From NCBI GenBank assembly GCA_051867815.1, contig JBJDZD010000001.1, forward strand, positions 1 to 22,840: a stretch of DNA of 22,840 nucleotides, read 5' to 3'. The translations under genes were made by a program, and so were the position numbers. The notes under the pieces are model-generated. The model made no database searches and was not told the origin of the DNA. It worked only from the letters and a program-made list of their open reading frames with translations. The DNA is from CAG-390 sp051867815 (GTDB taxonomy: Bacteria; Bacillota; Clostridia; Oscillospirales; CAG-272). This document shows positions 7,481 through 14,758 of the stretch, piece after piece; the first letter of the stretch is position 1, and each line of letters opens with the position of its first letter.

Positions 7481-8080
7481 ATGGATATCATTGAGATACG
7501 GCGGAATGTGGCAACCAACATTGCCGTCATGCGCAACGCCGCAGGATGGACGCAAGCGCATTTTGCCGAAAAACTCAATTATACGGATAAGGCAGTCTCC
7601 AAATGGGAGCGTGGCGAATCGGTGCCCGATATTGCCGTACTTTGGCAGATAGCGGATATGTTCGGCGTCAGCGTTGATTGGCTGATCTCAGATCATTCGG
7701 AGCATGAGCAAACGCCCGATGCCGCCGCCGTAAGAGCTTGGAAGAGGAATAAGATGTTTATTTCGCTTCTCTCCGCCGTCGGCGTCTGGTTTATCGCCAC
7801 CATTGCCTTTATAGTAATGCAAACCATAGGCGCTGATATGGTTTGGTTGCCCTTTTTATGGGCAGTGCCCGGAACGTGCATTGATCTGCTCGTTTTTAAT
7901 GCCATCTGGGGTAAATATAATGCCAATTTCGTCTTTATTTCGCTGATAATCTGGACCTTGATCGGCGCGATATACGTCACGATCGGGAATTGGTCGCTTT
8001 GGTATATCTTCATTTTCGGAATACCGCTTCAAATCGCAACGCTCTTCTGGTCACAAATAAGAAGATCAAAAAAGCCGTAA
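7481..8080 (+). CDS. XRE-type HTH regulator with four membrane helices
   Basis: The 199-residue protein starts with a Cro/C1-type helix-turn-helix (residues about 5-65). Its core TQAHFAEKLNYTDKAVSKWE is followed by RGESVPDIAVLWQIADMFGV, the common Firmicutes form in which VSKWERG is the recognition helix. After a short charged linker (about 66-85) come four hydrophobic segments, near 86-110, 113-137, 146-166 and 170-190, ending in a basic tail (RRSKKP). It is therefore probably a membrane-tethered DNA-binding protein that senses the membrane or a partner there; its targets are unknown. ATG 7481 has AAGGAAG about 8 nt upstream and lies 18 nt after the DUF2344 gene. Homologues with this build are common in Clostridia but uncharacterised. 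It could regulate the MFS gene just downstream. Confidence 0.85.
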   Translation: MDIIEIRRNVATNIAVMRNAAGWTQAHFAEKLNYTDKAVSKWERGESVPDIAVLWQIADMFGVSVDWLISDHSEHEQTPDAAAVRAWKRNKMFISLLSAVGVWFIATIAFIVMQTIGADMVWLPFLWAVPGTCIDLLVFNAIWGKYNANFVFISLIIWTLIGAIYVTIGNWSLWYIFIFGIPLQIATLFWSQIRRSKKP

Positions 8081-8113
8081 CTTCTGTTAAGCCGTAACTT
8101 CTGTTACGGCTTT
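8072..8113 (+). terminator. Terminator hairpin with duplicated left arm
   Basis: AAGCCGTAAC (8089-8098) pairs with GTTACGGCTT (8103-8112) around a TTCT loop. The left arm and loop exist twice in tandem with a 17-nt period (8072-8089 and 8089-8106), so the right arm can pair with either copy. The first copy includes the stop codon of the HTH gene. Only a short T-run follows, so strength is uncertain. Confidence 0.6.
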
Positions 8114-8169
8114 AACTACGGCGTAGAAAGGAAGGTGCGCGCACGCGCGTGCTTCATTGACTGATTTAC

Positions 8170-9414
8170 ATGATGCCAAATTACAAAATAACCAGATTTG
8201 CCTGCTATTCGTCATATTTGACCATGGCGGCAATATTTGCGCTTCCGCCCCTCCTCTTGGCAACGTACCACGATATGTACGGCATTTCATACACCCTGCT
8301 TGGAACGCTCGTGCTGACGAATTTCATGACACAGCTTTCGATAGACATGATTTTCGTATTTTTTTCAAAGTATTTCAATCCGAAATCGGTGGTAAGGATA
8401 ATGCCGCTCATCACGTCGGCAGGACTGACGGTGTATGCGCTCTCGCCCCTGCTGTTTCCGAGTAAAGTTTTTCTCGGACTTTTGCTCGGAACAGTAATAT
8501 TTTCGATTTCGGCAGGACTTTCCGAGGTGCTTCTCAGCCCCGTTATTGCCGCTCTGCCGTCCGATAATCCGTCGCGCGATATGAGCCTGCTTCATTCGCT
8601 CTACGGCGTTGGAGTTGTCATGGTAATTGTCATCAGCACTGCGTTTTTTGCGCTATTCGGCAATGAAAATTGGACATATCTTGCTCTTCTGTTTGCCGCT
8701 CTTCCGCTCTTAAGCGCCGCCCTTTTCATGCTCTCGCCCATACCCGATATGCAAGGAAAGGAAAAAAACGACGGTGGCAAAACGACAAAACGCCGCACGC
8801 TCGGACTTGCCTTTTGCGTATGCTGTATCTTCTTCGGAAGCTGTGCTGAAAACACGATGTCGAATTGGGTATCAGGCTTTATGGAGACTTCCGTCGGCAT
8901 TGATAAGGCATTCGGAGACATCCTCGGCGCGGCAATGTTTGCCGTCCTTTTGGCGGCAACGAGAATAGCTTACGCAAAATACGGCAAAAGTATATCAAAA
9001 ATGCTTACGGTCGGCATGATCGGAGCAATTCTTTGCTATCTTATCGCCGGATTGTCAAACAATACCGTTGTTGTGCTGAGTGCCTGCGCATTGACCGGAC
9101 TTTTTACCTCCATGCTCTGGCCGGGTTCGCTTATACTTATGGAAGAGAATCTTCCCGGCATCGGTGTTGCCGCATATGCCCTGATGGCATCGGGCGGCGA
9201 CCTCGGAGCATCAGTTGCGCCCCAGCTTATGGGCATGGTGGTTGACGGCGTCAGCTCTTCGTCGCTCGCCGCCGGGCTTTCGCTGAAGCTCGGTTTGAGC
9301 GTCGAGCAGCTCGGCATGAAGGCAGGCATGCTCGTTACAACGCTTTTTCCGGTATGCGGACTAATCGTGCTTTTGCTTGCTCTGAGATATTTTAATAAAA
9401 ATAAAAATTGCTGA
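8170..9414 (+). CDS. Major facilitator superfamily (MFS) transporter
   Basis: The 414-residue protein is hydrophobic throughout with about twelve predicted helices. A hydrophilic central loop (around residues 195-215, GKEKNDGGKTTKRRTL) splits it into two six-helix halves, the MFS plan of a proton- or solute-driven secondary carrier. The first half has YGISYTLLGTLVLTN and SAGLSEVLLSPVIAALP, and the second ASGGDLGASVAPQLMG, which resembles the sugar/H+ symporter (FucP-like) branch, but the substrate cannot be read from sequence. The start is uncertain: two ATGs (8170, 8173) follow an in-frame TGA at 8158-8160 and no SD is placed properly; the nearest, AAGGAAGG, is about 35 nt upstream across a GC-rich palindrome (8141-8152). 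The last codons and the stop lie within the terminator shared with gpmI. Confidence 0.85.
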   Translation: MMPNYKITRFACYSSYLTMAAIFALPPLLLATYHDMYGISYTLLGTLVLTNFMTQLSIDMIFVFFSKYFNPKSVVRIMPLITSAGLTVYALSPLLFPSKVFLGLLLGTVIFSISAGLSEVLLSPVIAALPSDNPSRDMSLLHSLYGVGVVMVIVISTAFFALFGNENWTYLALLFAALPLLSAALFMLSPIPDMQGKEKNDGGKTTKRRTLGLAFCVCCIFFGSCAENTMSNWVSGFMETSVGIDKAFGDILGAAMFAVLLAATRIAYAKYGKSISKMLTVGMIGAILCYLIAGLSNNTVVVLSACALTGLFTSMLWPGSLILMEENLPGIGVAAYALMASGGDLGASVAPQLMGMVVDGVSSSSLAAGLSLKLGLSVEQLGMKAGMLVTTLFPVCGLIVLLLALRYFNKNKNC

Positions 9415-9440
9415 CCCTGCGGCCGGCAATTTTTATTTTT
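9397..9440. terminator. Bidirectional terminator between MFS gene and gpmI
   Basis: AAAAATAAAAATTGC (9397-9411) pairs perfectly over 15 bp with GCAATTTTTATTTTT (9426-9440). The T-rich arm forms a U-run in either direction, so it should stop both the MFS transcript and the converging gpmI transcript. The MFS stop codon is at 9412-9414, in the loop. Confidence 0.8.
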
Positions 9441-9443
9441 TCA

Positions 9444-11096
9444 TTATTTCATTTCAATAAGGCTTTCATCCCACATTTCGGGAGCCTCGTAGCCGAGGAG
9501 ATTTACGACGGTTGCCGCAACGTTGGAAAGGCCGAACTGTCCCTTATTTTCCTTGAGAGAGATTCTGCCCTCGCCCGTTGCATCGTAGATTATGCAGGGG
9601 ACGGGATTGAGGGTGTGGGAGGTCTTTGCCTTGTAGGAGCCGTCCTTGTTGAGCTTGGGAGCCTTGGTTTTCTTATCAAGCTCTGCCATTTCGTCGGCGT
9701 TTCCGTGGTCTGCGGTGATGATTGCAACGCCGCCGAGCTTGTCAACTACCGTAAGGATCCTTGCAAGCTGGAGGTCAAGGGCTTCCATGGAGCAAACGGT
9801 TGCAAGGAGGGAGCCTGTGTGGCCGACCATGTCGCCGTTCGGGAAGTTTACGCGGAGATAGCGGTACTTGCCTGATTCCAGACATTCAATGAGCTTGTCC
9901 GTGATCTCTGCGCACTTCATCCACGGTCTCTGCTCAAAGGGAATGACGTCGGAGGGAATCTCAATGTAAGTTTCAAGCTCCTCGGAGAACTTGCCGGATC
10001 GGTTTCCGTTCCAGAAGTAGGTCACATGTCCGTATTTTTGCGTCTCAGAGATGGCAAGCTGCGAAATGCCGCTGCCTGCGAGGTACTCGCCCAGGGTATT
10101 TGTGATTTCGGGAGGAGAAACGAGGTAACGTGAGGGAATGTGCAGGTCGCCGTCGTACTCAAGCATGCCGGCATACACTACGTTTGGATGACGAACGCGG
10201 TCGAACTTATTGAAGCTCTCGCCCTCGTCAAAGGTGCGTGAGATCTCAAGCGAGCGGTCGCCGCGGAAGTTGAAGAAGATGAAGCTGTCGCCGTCCTCAA
10301 CCGTGCCGAGGGGCTTGCCGTCCTTGGCAATAACGAATGCAGGGAGATCCTGGTCGATAACGCCAAGCTCCGAACGGTAGGTCTTGACTGCTTCCTCCGC
10401 GGATGCAAACTGTCTGCCCTCGCCGAGAACGTGGGTGTGCCAGCCGCGCTCAACCATCGACCAATCCGCCTCATAGCGGTCCATCGTGATCTTCATGCGT
10501 CCGCCGCCGCTTGCAATGCTGACGTCGAAGTCCGCACAGCGCAGGGAGGAGAGGAAATCCTCAAAGGGAAGAATGTAATCGAGAGCGGAGGTCTCGCCGA
10601 CGTCGCGGCCGTCGAGAAGGATGTGAACGCGCACCTTGTGCACGCCCTCCTCCTTAGCGCGGACGAGCATTGCCTTGAGGTGGTCGATATGTGAGTGAAC
10701 GTTACCGTCCGAGAAAAGGCCGAGGAAGTGCAGAGTGGAGCAGTTGGTCTTTACGTTGCTTATGAGAGTACGCCATGTTTCGGAAGCGAACATCTTGCCG
10801 CTTTCGATGGACTGAGAAACGAGCTTTGCGCCCTGCGCAAAGACCTGACCTGCGCCGAGAGCGTTGTGGCCGACCTCGCTGTTGCCCATGTCGTCGTCGC
10901 TGGGCAGACCGACGGCAGAGCCGTGCGCCTTAAGTGTAACGCAGGGGTGGCTACTCAGGAGCCTGTCAAGTGTGGGAGTGAATGCGCGGCTGACCGCATT
11001 GGTAGGTCCTTCGGGAGCAATTCCGACGCCGTCCATGACGATGGTCAGAACGGGACCCTTCACGGGCGCGTACGCGGCTTTTCTGAGTTCTTTCAT
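9444..11096 (-). CDS. gpmI: 2,3-bisphosphoglycerate-independent phosphoglycerate mutase
   Basis: The 550-residue enzyme interconverts 3-phosphoglycerate and 2-phosphoglycerate in glycolysis using two Mn ions and a phosphoserine intermediate. The metal-binding VLTIVMDGVG (Asp22) and the catalytic serine motif MGNSEVGHNALGAGQV (Ser73) are intact. HILLDGRDVGETSALDY, FFNFRGDRSLEISRTF, RVNFPNGDMVGHTG and ITADHGNADEM supply the other substrate and metal ligands of the alkaline-phosphatase-like fold. It is about 40 residues longer than the usual 510, and I did not localise the extra part. An in-frame TTG at 11102 exists, but ATG 11096 has AGGA 10 nt upstream and is preferred. It is transcribed away from mrp and has its own promoter. 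Confidence 0.95.
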   Translation of the reverse strand: MKELRKAAYAPVKGPVLTIVMDGVGIAPEGPTNAVSRAFTPTLDRLLSSHPCVTLKAHGSAVGLPSDDDMGNSEVGHNALGAGQVFAQGAKLVSQSIESGKMFASETWRTLISNVKTNCSTLHFLGLFSDGNVHSHIDHLKAMLVRAKEEGVHKVRVHILLDGRDVGETSALDYILPFEDFLSSLRCADFDVSIASGGGRMKITMDRYEADWSMVERGWHTHVLGEGRQFASAEEAVKTYRSELGVIDQDLPAFVIAKDGKPLGTVEDGDSFIFFNFRGDRSLEISRTFDEGESFNKFDRVRHPNVVYAGMLEYDGDLHIPSRYLVSPPEITNTLGEYLAGSGISQLAISETQKYGHVTYFWNGNRSGKFSEELETYIEIPSDVIPFEQRPWMKCAEITDKLIECLESGKYRYLRVNFPNGDMVGHTGSLLATVCSMEALDLQLARILTVVDKLGGVAIITADHGNADEMAELDKKTKAPKLNKDGSYKAKTSHTLNPVPCIIYDATGEGRISLKENKGQFGLSNVAATVVNLLGYEAPEMWDESLIEMK

Positions 11097-11141
11097 TTGC
11101 AAAAAATCCTTTCGCTTAAGAAATAAAATATAATCTTATAT

Positions 11142-11169
11142 AGTATAACTTATTTTCGCAAAAAATCAA
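11142..11169 (-). promoter_or_regulatory. Probable gpmI promoter
   Basis: On the minus strand TTGATT (11169-11164) and TATACT (11147-11142) are 16 nt apart, about 46 nt before the gpmI ATG. This is a fair but not perfect sigma-A match. It lies back to back with the mrp promoter. Confidence 0.5.
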
Positions 11170-11251
11170 GTCTTTTATGTTAAAATAGAGGAATTTTTTT
11201 CATATTTGAGCAAAAAAGTTATAAAAAATCAATTTGTTAATATTCAAGGCA

Positions 11252-11280
11252 TTGACTTGACAAGTAAAAAGGGGTATAAT
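11252..11280 (+). promoter_or_regulatory. Sigma-A-type promoter of mrp
   Basis: TTGACT at 11252-11257, then exactly 17 nt, then TATAAT at 11275-11280, with the mrp ATG 38 nt further on. It probably also serves the downstream DUF218, lgt and folD genes, between which no other promoter was seen. Confidence 0.8.
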
Positions 11281-11318
11281 TATTATGTAATAATTTTTCT
11301 TTTGAAAGGAACAATAAA

Positions 11319-12161
11319 ATGTCAGAAGAATGCACTCACAACTGTTCAACCTGCTCCGCAAATTGCTCGTCACGCAAAGAGGCGCAGGATCTCCATGAAC
11401 CGGCCAATGCCAAAAGTAATATCAAGCACGTCATAGGCGTAGTCAGCGGCAAGGGCGGCGTAGGCAAATCCCTCGTCACCTGCATGCTCGCAGTTCTCCT
11501 TCAGCGCAAGGGCTATCGCGTAGGTGTTCTTGATGCAGATATCACCGGCCCCTCCGTTCCCAAGGCCTTCGGCGTTAAGTCCGAGGTTACCGGAAGTGAG
11601 GACGGTATGTTCCCACCCACAACCGAGAAGGGCATTGAGATAATGTCCGTAAATCTCCTGCTTGAGGACGAGAGCCGCCCCGTAATCTGGCGTGGTCCCG
11701 TTATCGCAGGTACCGTCAAGCAGTTCTGGAAGGACACCGTTTGGGGAGATCTTGACGTCCTCCTCGTTGACTGCCCTCCCGGCACGGGCGACGTTCCGCT
11801 CACCGTTTTCCAGAGCCTGCCCCTCGACGGCGTTGTCATCGTTTCCAGCCCTCAGGAGCTTGTTTCCATGATCGTAGGTAAGGCGGCGAATATGGCGAAT
11901 ATGATGAATATTCCCGTTCTCGGTCTTGTTGAGAACATGAGCTACGTCCTCTGCCCCGATTGCGGAAAGCGCATTAATATTTACGGTGACAGCCACATCC
12001 TCGAGATCGCGCAGAGCTTCGGCTATGACGTTCTCGGCCAGATTCCGCTCGATGCAAAGCTCGCCGCTTACTGCGACGAGGGCAAGATCGAGGAAATGGA
12101 CGCGGACTATCTCGATATAGCCGCTACGGTCATCGAGCACCGTCTCGGCCTTTCAGACTGA
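11319..12161 (+). CDS. mrp: Mrp/NBP35-family Fe-S cluster carrier ATPase
   Basis: The 280-residue protein is a MinD-like P-loop ATPase that holds a [4Fe-4S] cluster and passes it to apo-enzymes in the cytoplasm. The deviant Walker A is GKGGVGKS (residues 44-51), followed by VLDADITGPSVPKAFG, WRGPVIAGTVKQF, LLVDCPPGTGDVPLTV and VENMSYVLCPDC. That CxxC bridges the cluster in the dimer. An extra N-terminal cluster, Cys5-x3-Cys9-x2-Cys12-x3-Cys16, recalls eukaryotic Nbp35 and is seen in anaerobe Mrp proteins. Start ATG 11319 has AAAGGA upstream. The stop overlaps the next start by one base (TGATG). All main motifs are intact, so it should be functional. Confidence 0.94.
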   Translation: MSEECTHNCSTCSANCSSRKEAQDLHEPANAKSNIKHVIGVVSGKGGVGKSLVTCMLAVLLQRKGYRVGVLDADITGPSVPKAFGVKSEVTGSEDGMFPPTTEKGIEIMSVNLLLEDESRPVIWRGPVIAGTVKQFWKDTVWGDLDVLLVDCPPGTGDVPLTVFQSLPLDGVVIVSSPQELVSMIVGKAANMANMMNIPVLGLVENMSYVLCPDCGKRINIYGDSHILEIAQSFGYDVLGQIPLDAKLAAYCDEGKIEEMDADYLDIAATVIEHRLGLSD

Positions 12162-12862
12162 TGCTTGATCACATCAAAAAGCTCGTAAAAGAGCGGTGGT
12201 TCGTTATCCTGCGAAACACCATAATACTCGTCATGCTTTTCGCGCTGCTCTTTGCAATCACCGTCATGTCGCTCAATGCCGCCGTTATCGCCGCCACGAA
12301 GGATAGGATAATATCCGTCGGCACGGCGGCACAGCTGACGGATATCGACTGCATTCTCGTCCTCGGCTGTGGAGTTCGGGGGGACGGTACGCCCTCCGAT
12401 TATCTGCGCGACCGCCTTGACACCGCTTTTGCGTTATACGAGGCAGGCGCTTCGGACAGGCTTTTGATGACGGGTGATCACGGCACGGTTGAATACGACG
12501 AGGTCAACACCATGCTTGCCGAGGCGGAAGCCGCCGGAATCGACCGCAAATACGTCTTTACCGATCACGCGGGCTTCTCCACCTACGAGAGCATTTACCG
12601 CGCCAAGGAGATATTCGGCGCGGACAGAATAATCATCGTCTCGCAGGAATATCACCTCTACCGTTCCCTGTATATCGCCGAGAAGCTCGGCATAGAGGCT
12701 TACGGCGTGAGCGGCGACTTTGTGGTCGGCGAATTTCAGCAAAGACGCGAGTTTTTCGCTCGCACCAAGGACTTTTTCTTCGCTCTCATCAAGCCCGAGC
12801 CTACATACCTCGGCGACTATATCCCGATAAGCGGCGATGCTTATCCTTCACACGACAACTAA
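12161..12862 (+). CDS. SanA/YdcF-like DUF218 membrane protein
   Basis: The 233-residue product has one N-terminal membrane anchor (about residues 13-40) and then an extracytoplasmic DUF218 domain of the ElyC/SanA/YdcF family. The family marks are DCILVLGCGVRGDGTPSDYL, RLDTAFALYEAGASDRLLMT, FSTYESIYRAKEIFGADRI and VSQEYHLYRSLYIAEKLGI. SanA in enterobacteria affects the envelope barrier to vancomycin, but the molecular activity is unknown. The ATG at 12161 shares a base with the mrp stop, so translation is probably coupled. The lgt neighbour is another envelope gene. The last codons carry one copy of an 11-nt repeat that recurs before lgt. Confidence 0.87.
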   Translation: MLDHIKKLVKERWFVILRNTIILVMLFALLFAITVMSLNAAVIAATKDRIISVGTAAQLTDIDCILVLGCGVRGDGTPSDYLRDRLDTAFALYEAGASDRLLMTGDHGTVEYDEVNTMLAEAEAAGIDRKYVFTDHAGFSTYESIYRAKEIFGADRIIIVSQEYHLYRSLYIAEKLGIEAYGVSGDFVVGEFQQRREFFARTKDFFFALIKPEPTYLGDYIPISGDAYPSHDN

Positions 12863-12893
12863 TACGGCCACTTGCGGCTAATGACAACTAATA
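12854..12893 (+). repeat. 11-nt direct repeat flanking a gene end
   Basis: GACAACTAATA occurs at 12854-12864, over the stop codon of the DUF218 gene, and again at 12883-12893, 29 nt later. It looks like a small duplication of the gene end; no function is visible. Confidence 0.6.
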
Positions 12894-12912
12894 TTTACAT
12901 AGGAGAATTTCT

Positions 12913-13881
12913 ATGGTTACAGTATCTTTTCCCGGCCTTGGAATATTTGATATCAGCTTTAACAAGGTCGCATTCACCATCCCGATAGGGAACGGCATTG
13001 AGGTCCGCTGGTACGGTATCATCATCGTCACCGGCATAATTCTTGCCTTCCTCTACGCTGATTATCGCAGAAAGCAGGAGGGCGTGTCCTTTGACGACCT
13101 GCTTGACTATGCGATCTTTGCCGTTATCAGCGGTATCGTCGGCGCGCGCCTTTACTATGTCATAACATCCGACCACGATTACAGCTTTGCGGAGATATTT
13201 CAAATCTGGAACGGCGGTATTGCAATCTACGGTGCAATAATAGGCGGCGCGATAGCGTTGCTCGGCGTTTCGCTGTACAAAAAGATCAAATGGCAAAAGG
13301 TATTCGACATGGTCTGCCCCGGCGTTATGATAGGTCAGATAGTCGGTCGTTGGGGAAATTTCTTCAACGGCGAAGCATACGGCTCGGCGCCCGCCGAGGG
13401 AAGCTTTCTTTATGCGTTCAGAATGGAGCTTTTACATGAGGGTTGGTCAACCGCCAAGGTGGTTCAGCCGACTTTCCTCTATGAATCCGTTTGGAATCTC
13501 ATCGGATTTGTCATCATCAATCTTCTTTACAAAAAGAAAAAATACGACGGTCAGGTCTTTTTAATGTATATTACATGGTACGGCCTCGGCAGAATGATGA
13601 TCGAGGGACTGCGAACGGACAGCCTTTGGGTCGGAAAATTCCGTATCTCCCAGCTCGTCGCGGGAATGTGCTTCATCATCGGAACCGCGCTTCTGATATA
13701 CTTCGGTATTCGCGCACGCAGAAATGCACGCCTTGCCGTTGCCGACGGCGAGCCGTCGGCTTACGGGGCGATCCTTTCCGAAACCGAAGAGAAAAAGATC
13801 GAGGAAGCTAAACCCGTAAACGAGGAAAGTGAAAGCACCAAACCCGAGGAGGATCACCCGGATGTCGGCAATACTGATTGA
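12913..13881 (+). CDS. lgt: Prolipoprotein diacylglyceryl transferase
   Basis: The 322-residue integral membrane enzyme transfers diacylglycerol from phosphatidylglycerol to the lipobox cysteine of prelipoproteins, the first step of lipoprotein maturation. The family signature GRWGNFFNGEAYG begins at Gly145. EVRWYGIIIVTGIILAF near the N-terminus, GARLYYVI, WNGGIAIYGAIIGG and QPTFLYESVWN are also typical. About seven helices fill residues 1-270. After the last helix comes an acidic tail of about 50 residues (EEKKIEEAKPVNEESESTKP and on) that the core family lacks. ATG 12913 has AGGAG 7 nt upstream. The 3' end overlaps folD by 20 nt, and the tail's codons carry the folD SD. No signal peptidase II gene is in the window. 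Confidence 0.94.
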   Translation: MVTVSFPGLGIFDISFNKVAFTIPIGNGIEVRWYGIIIVTGIILAFLYADYRRKQEGVSFDDLLDYAIFAVISGIVGARLYYVITSDHDYSFAEIFQIWNGGIAIYGAIIGGAIALLGVSLYKKIKWQKVFDMVCPGVMIGQIVGRWGNFFNGEAYGSAPAEGSFLYAFRMELLHEGWSTAKVVQPTFLYESVWNLIGFVIINLLYKKKKYDGQVFLMYITWYGLGRMMIEGLRTDSLWVGKFRISQLVAGMCFIIGTALLIYFGIRARRNARLAVADGEPSAYGAILSETEEKKIEEAKPVNEESESTKPEEDHPDVGNTD

Positions 13882-14716
13882 CGGTAAGCTCGTCAGCGCA
13901 AAGCTGCGCGGCGAGGTTACCGAGAAGAGAATTGAATTTGAAGCTCGGCGCGGCAGAAAGCCCGGGTTGTGCGTTATCAGAGTGGGCGAGGACCCGGCGT
14001 CCGTCGTCTACGTTCGCAATAAGCTCCGTGCTTGCGAGGAGGTCGGCTTTACATCGACCTGTAATATCCTTCCGGAATACTTCACCACCGAGCAGGTGAT
14101 TGCCGAGGTGGAAAAGGTCAACGAAGACCCTGCGGTTGACGGCTTGCTGGTTCAGCTTCCCCTGCCGAAGCATATCGACGAGGCAAGGGTCGTTGCAGCC
14201 GTCGCGCCCGAAAAGGACGTTGACGCCTTCGGAAAGCTCGATGCCGGTCACCTCAGCCTTGATGAAGGAAACGTGCTTCCTTGCACCCCTGCCGGTATCA
14301 TGGAGATGCTCAAGCATTACGATATCCCCGTGTCGGGCAAGGAATGTGTCGTGGTCGGTCGCTCTAACATAGTCGGCAGACCCATGGCGGCACTCCTGCT
14401 TGCCGCGGACGGCACGGTAACGATTGCGCACAGCCGCACACCCGACCTCGGAGCGGTCACAAGACGCGCGGATATACTCGTCAGCGCCGTCGGCAGAGCC
14501 GGACTTATTACCGCCGATATGGTCAAGCCGGGCGCCGCGGTCATTGACGTCGGTATGAACCGAAACGCCGAGGGAAAGCTTTGCGGAGATGTGGATTTTG
14601 AGTCGGTCAAGGAGGTTGCCGGCTTCATCACCCCCGTTCCCGGAGGTGTCGGCCCCATGACGGTCACCATGCTGATCTGCAATACGCTCTATGCGGCGGA
14701 AAATCACACGAAATAA
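13862..14716 (+). CDS. folD: Methylenetetrahydrofolate dehydrogenase/cyclohydrolase
   Basis: The 284-residue bifunctional enzyme interconverts 5,10-methylene-, 5,10-methenyl- and 10-formyl-tetrahydrofolate, using NADP. Catalytic Lys54 sits in SVVYVRNKLRA. DGLLVQLPLPKHI, PCTPAGIMEML, the nucleotide-binding VVVGRSNIVGRPMAALL and TPVPGGVGPMTVTMLICNTL are all intact, and the length is standard. A GTG at 13829 is in frame, but ATG 13862 is preferred: GAGGAGGAT is 8 nt upstream, the protein then starts MSAILIDGK as is normal, and the length fits. Overlap with lgt suggests coupled translation. Confidence 0.95.
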   Translation: MSAILIDGKLVSAKLRGEVTEKRIEFEARRGRKPGLCVIRVGEDPASVVYVRNKLRACEEVGFTSTCNILPEYFTTEQVIAEVEKVNEDPAVDGLLVQLPLPKHIDEARVVAAVAPEKDVDAFGKLDAGHLSLDEGNVLPCTPAGIMEMLKHYDIPVSGKECVVVGRSNIVGRPMAALLLAADGTVTIAHSRTPDLGAVTRRADILVSAVGRAGLITADMVKPGAAVIDVGMNRNAEGKLCGDVDFESVKEVAGFITPVPGGVGPMTVTMLICNTLYAAENHTK

Positions 14717-14749
14717 AAAATCAAGCCCCGAGGCAATGCCTCGGGGCTT
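14717..14749 (-). terminator. Strong terminator between folD and the Ig-repeat gene
   Basis: AAGCCCCGAGGC (14723-14734) pairs over 12 bp with GCCTCGGGGCTT (14738-14749) around a 3-nt loop. The U-run needed for termination lies on the minus-strand side (ATTTTTTATTT when read leftward from 14722), so it is a textbook terminator for the surface-protein gene. For folD it offers a hairpin but only a poor T-tract. Confidence 0.8.
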
Positions 14750-14758
14750 GGTACTTAA

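Noticed and set aside
11257..11280. TTGACA at 11257-11262 as the mrp -35 box
   Set aside because: It leaves a spacer of only 12 nt; TTGACT at 11252 gives the correct 17 nt.
11370..12140. 256-codon antisense frame within mrp
   Set aside because: Shadow of the conserved mrp coding strand.
13829..13861. GTG start for folD, adding eleven residues
   Set aside because: The extension is not FolD-like, and ATG 13862 has a very strong SD at the right distance.
13808..14707. 299-codon antisense frame over folD
   Set aside because: folD is complete and conserved on the plus strand; the antisense product shows no motif.
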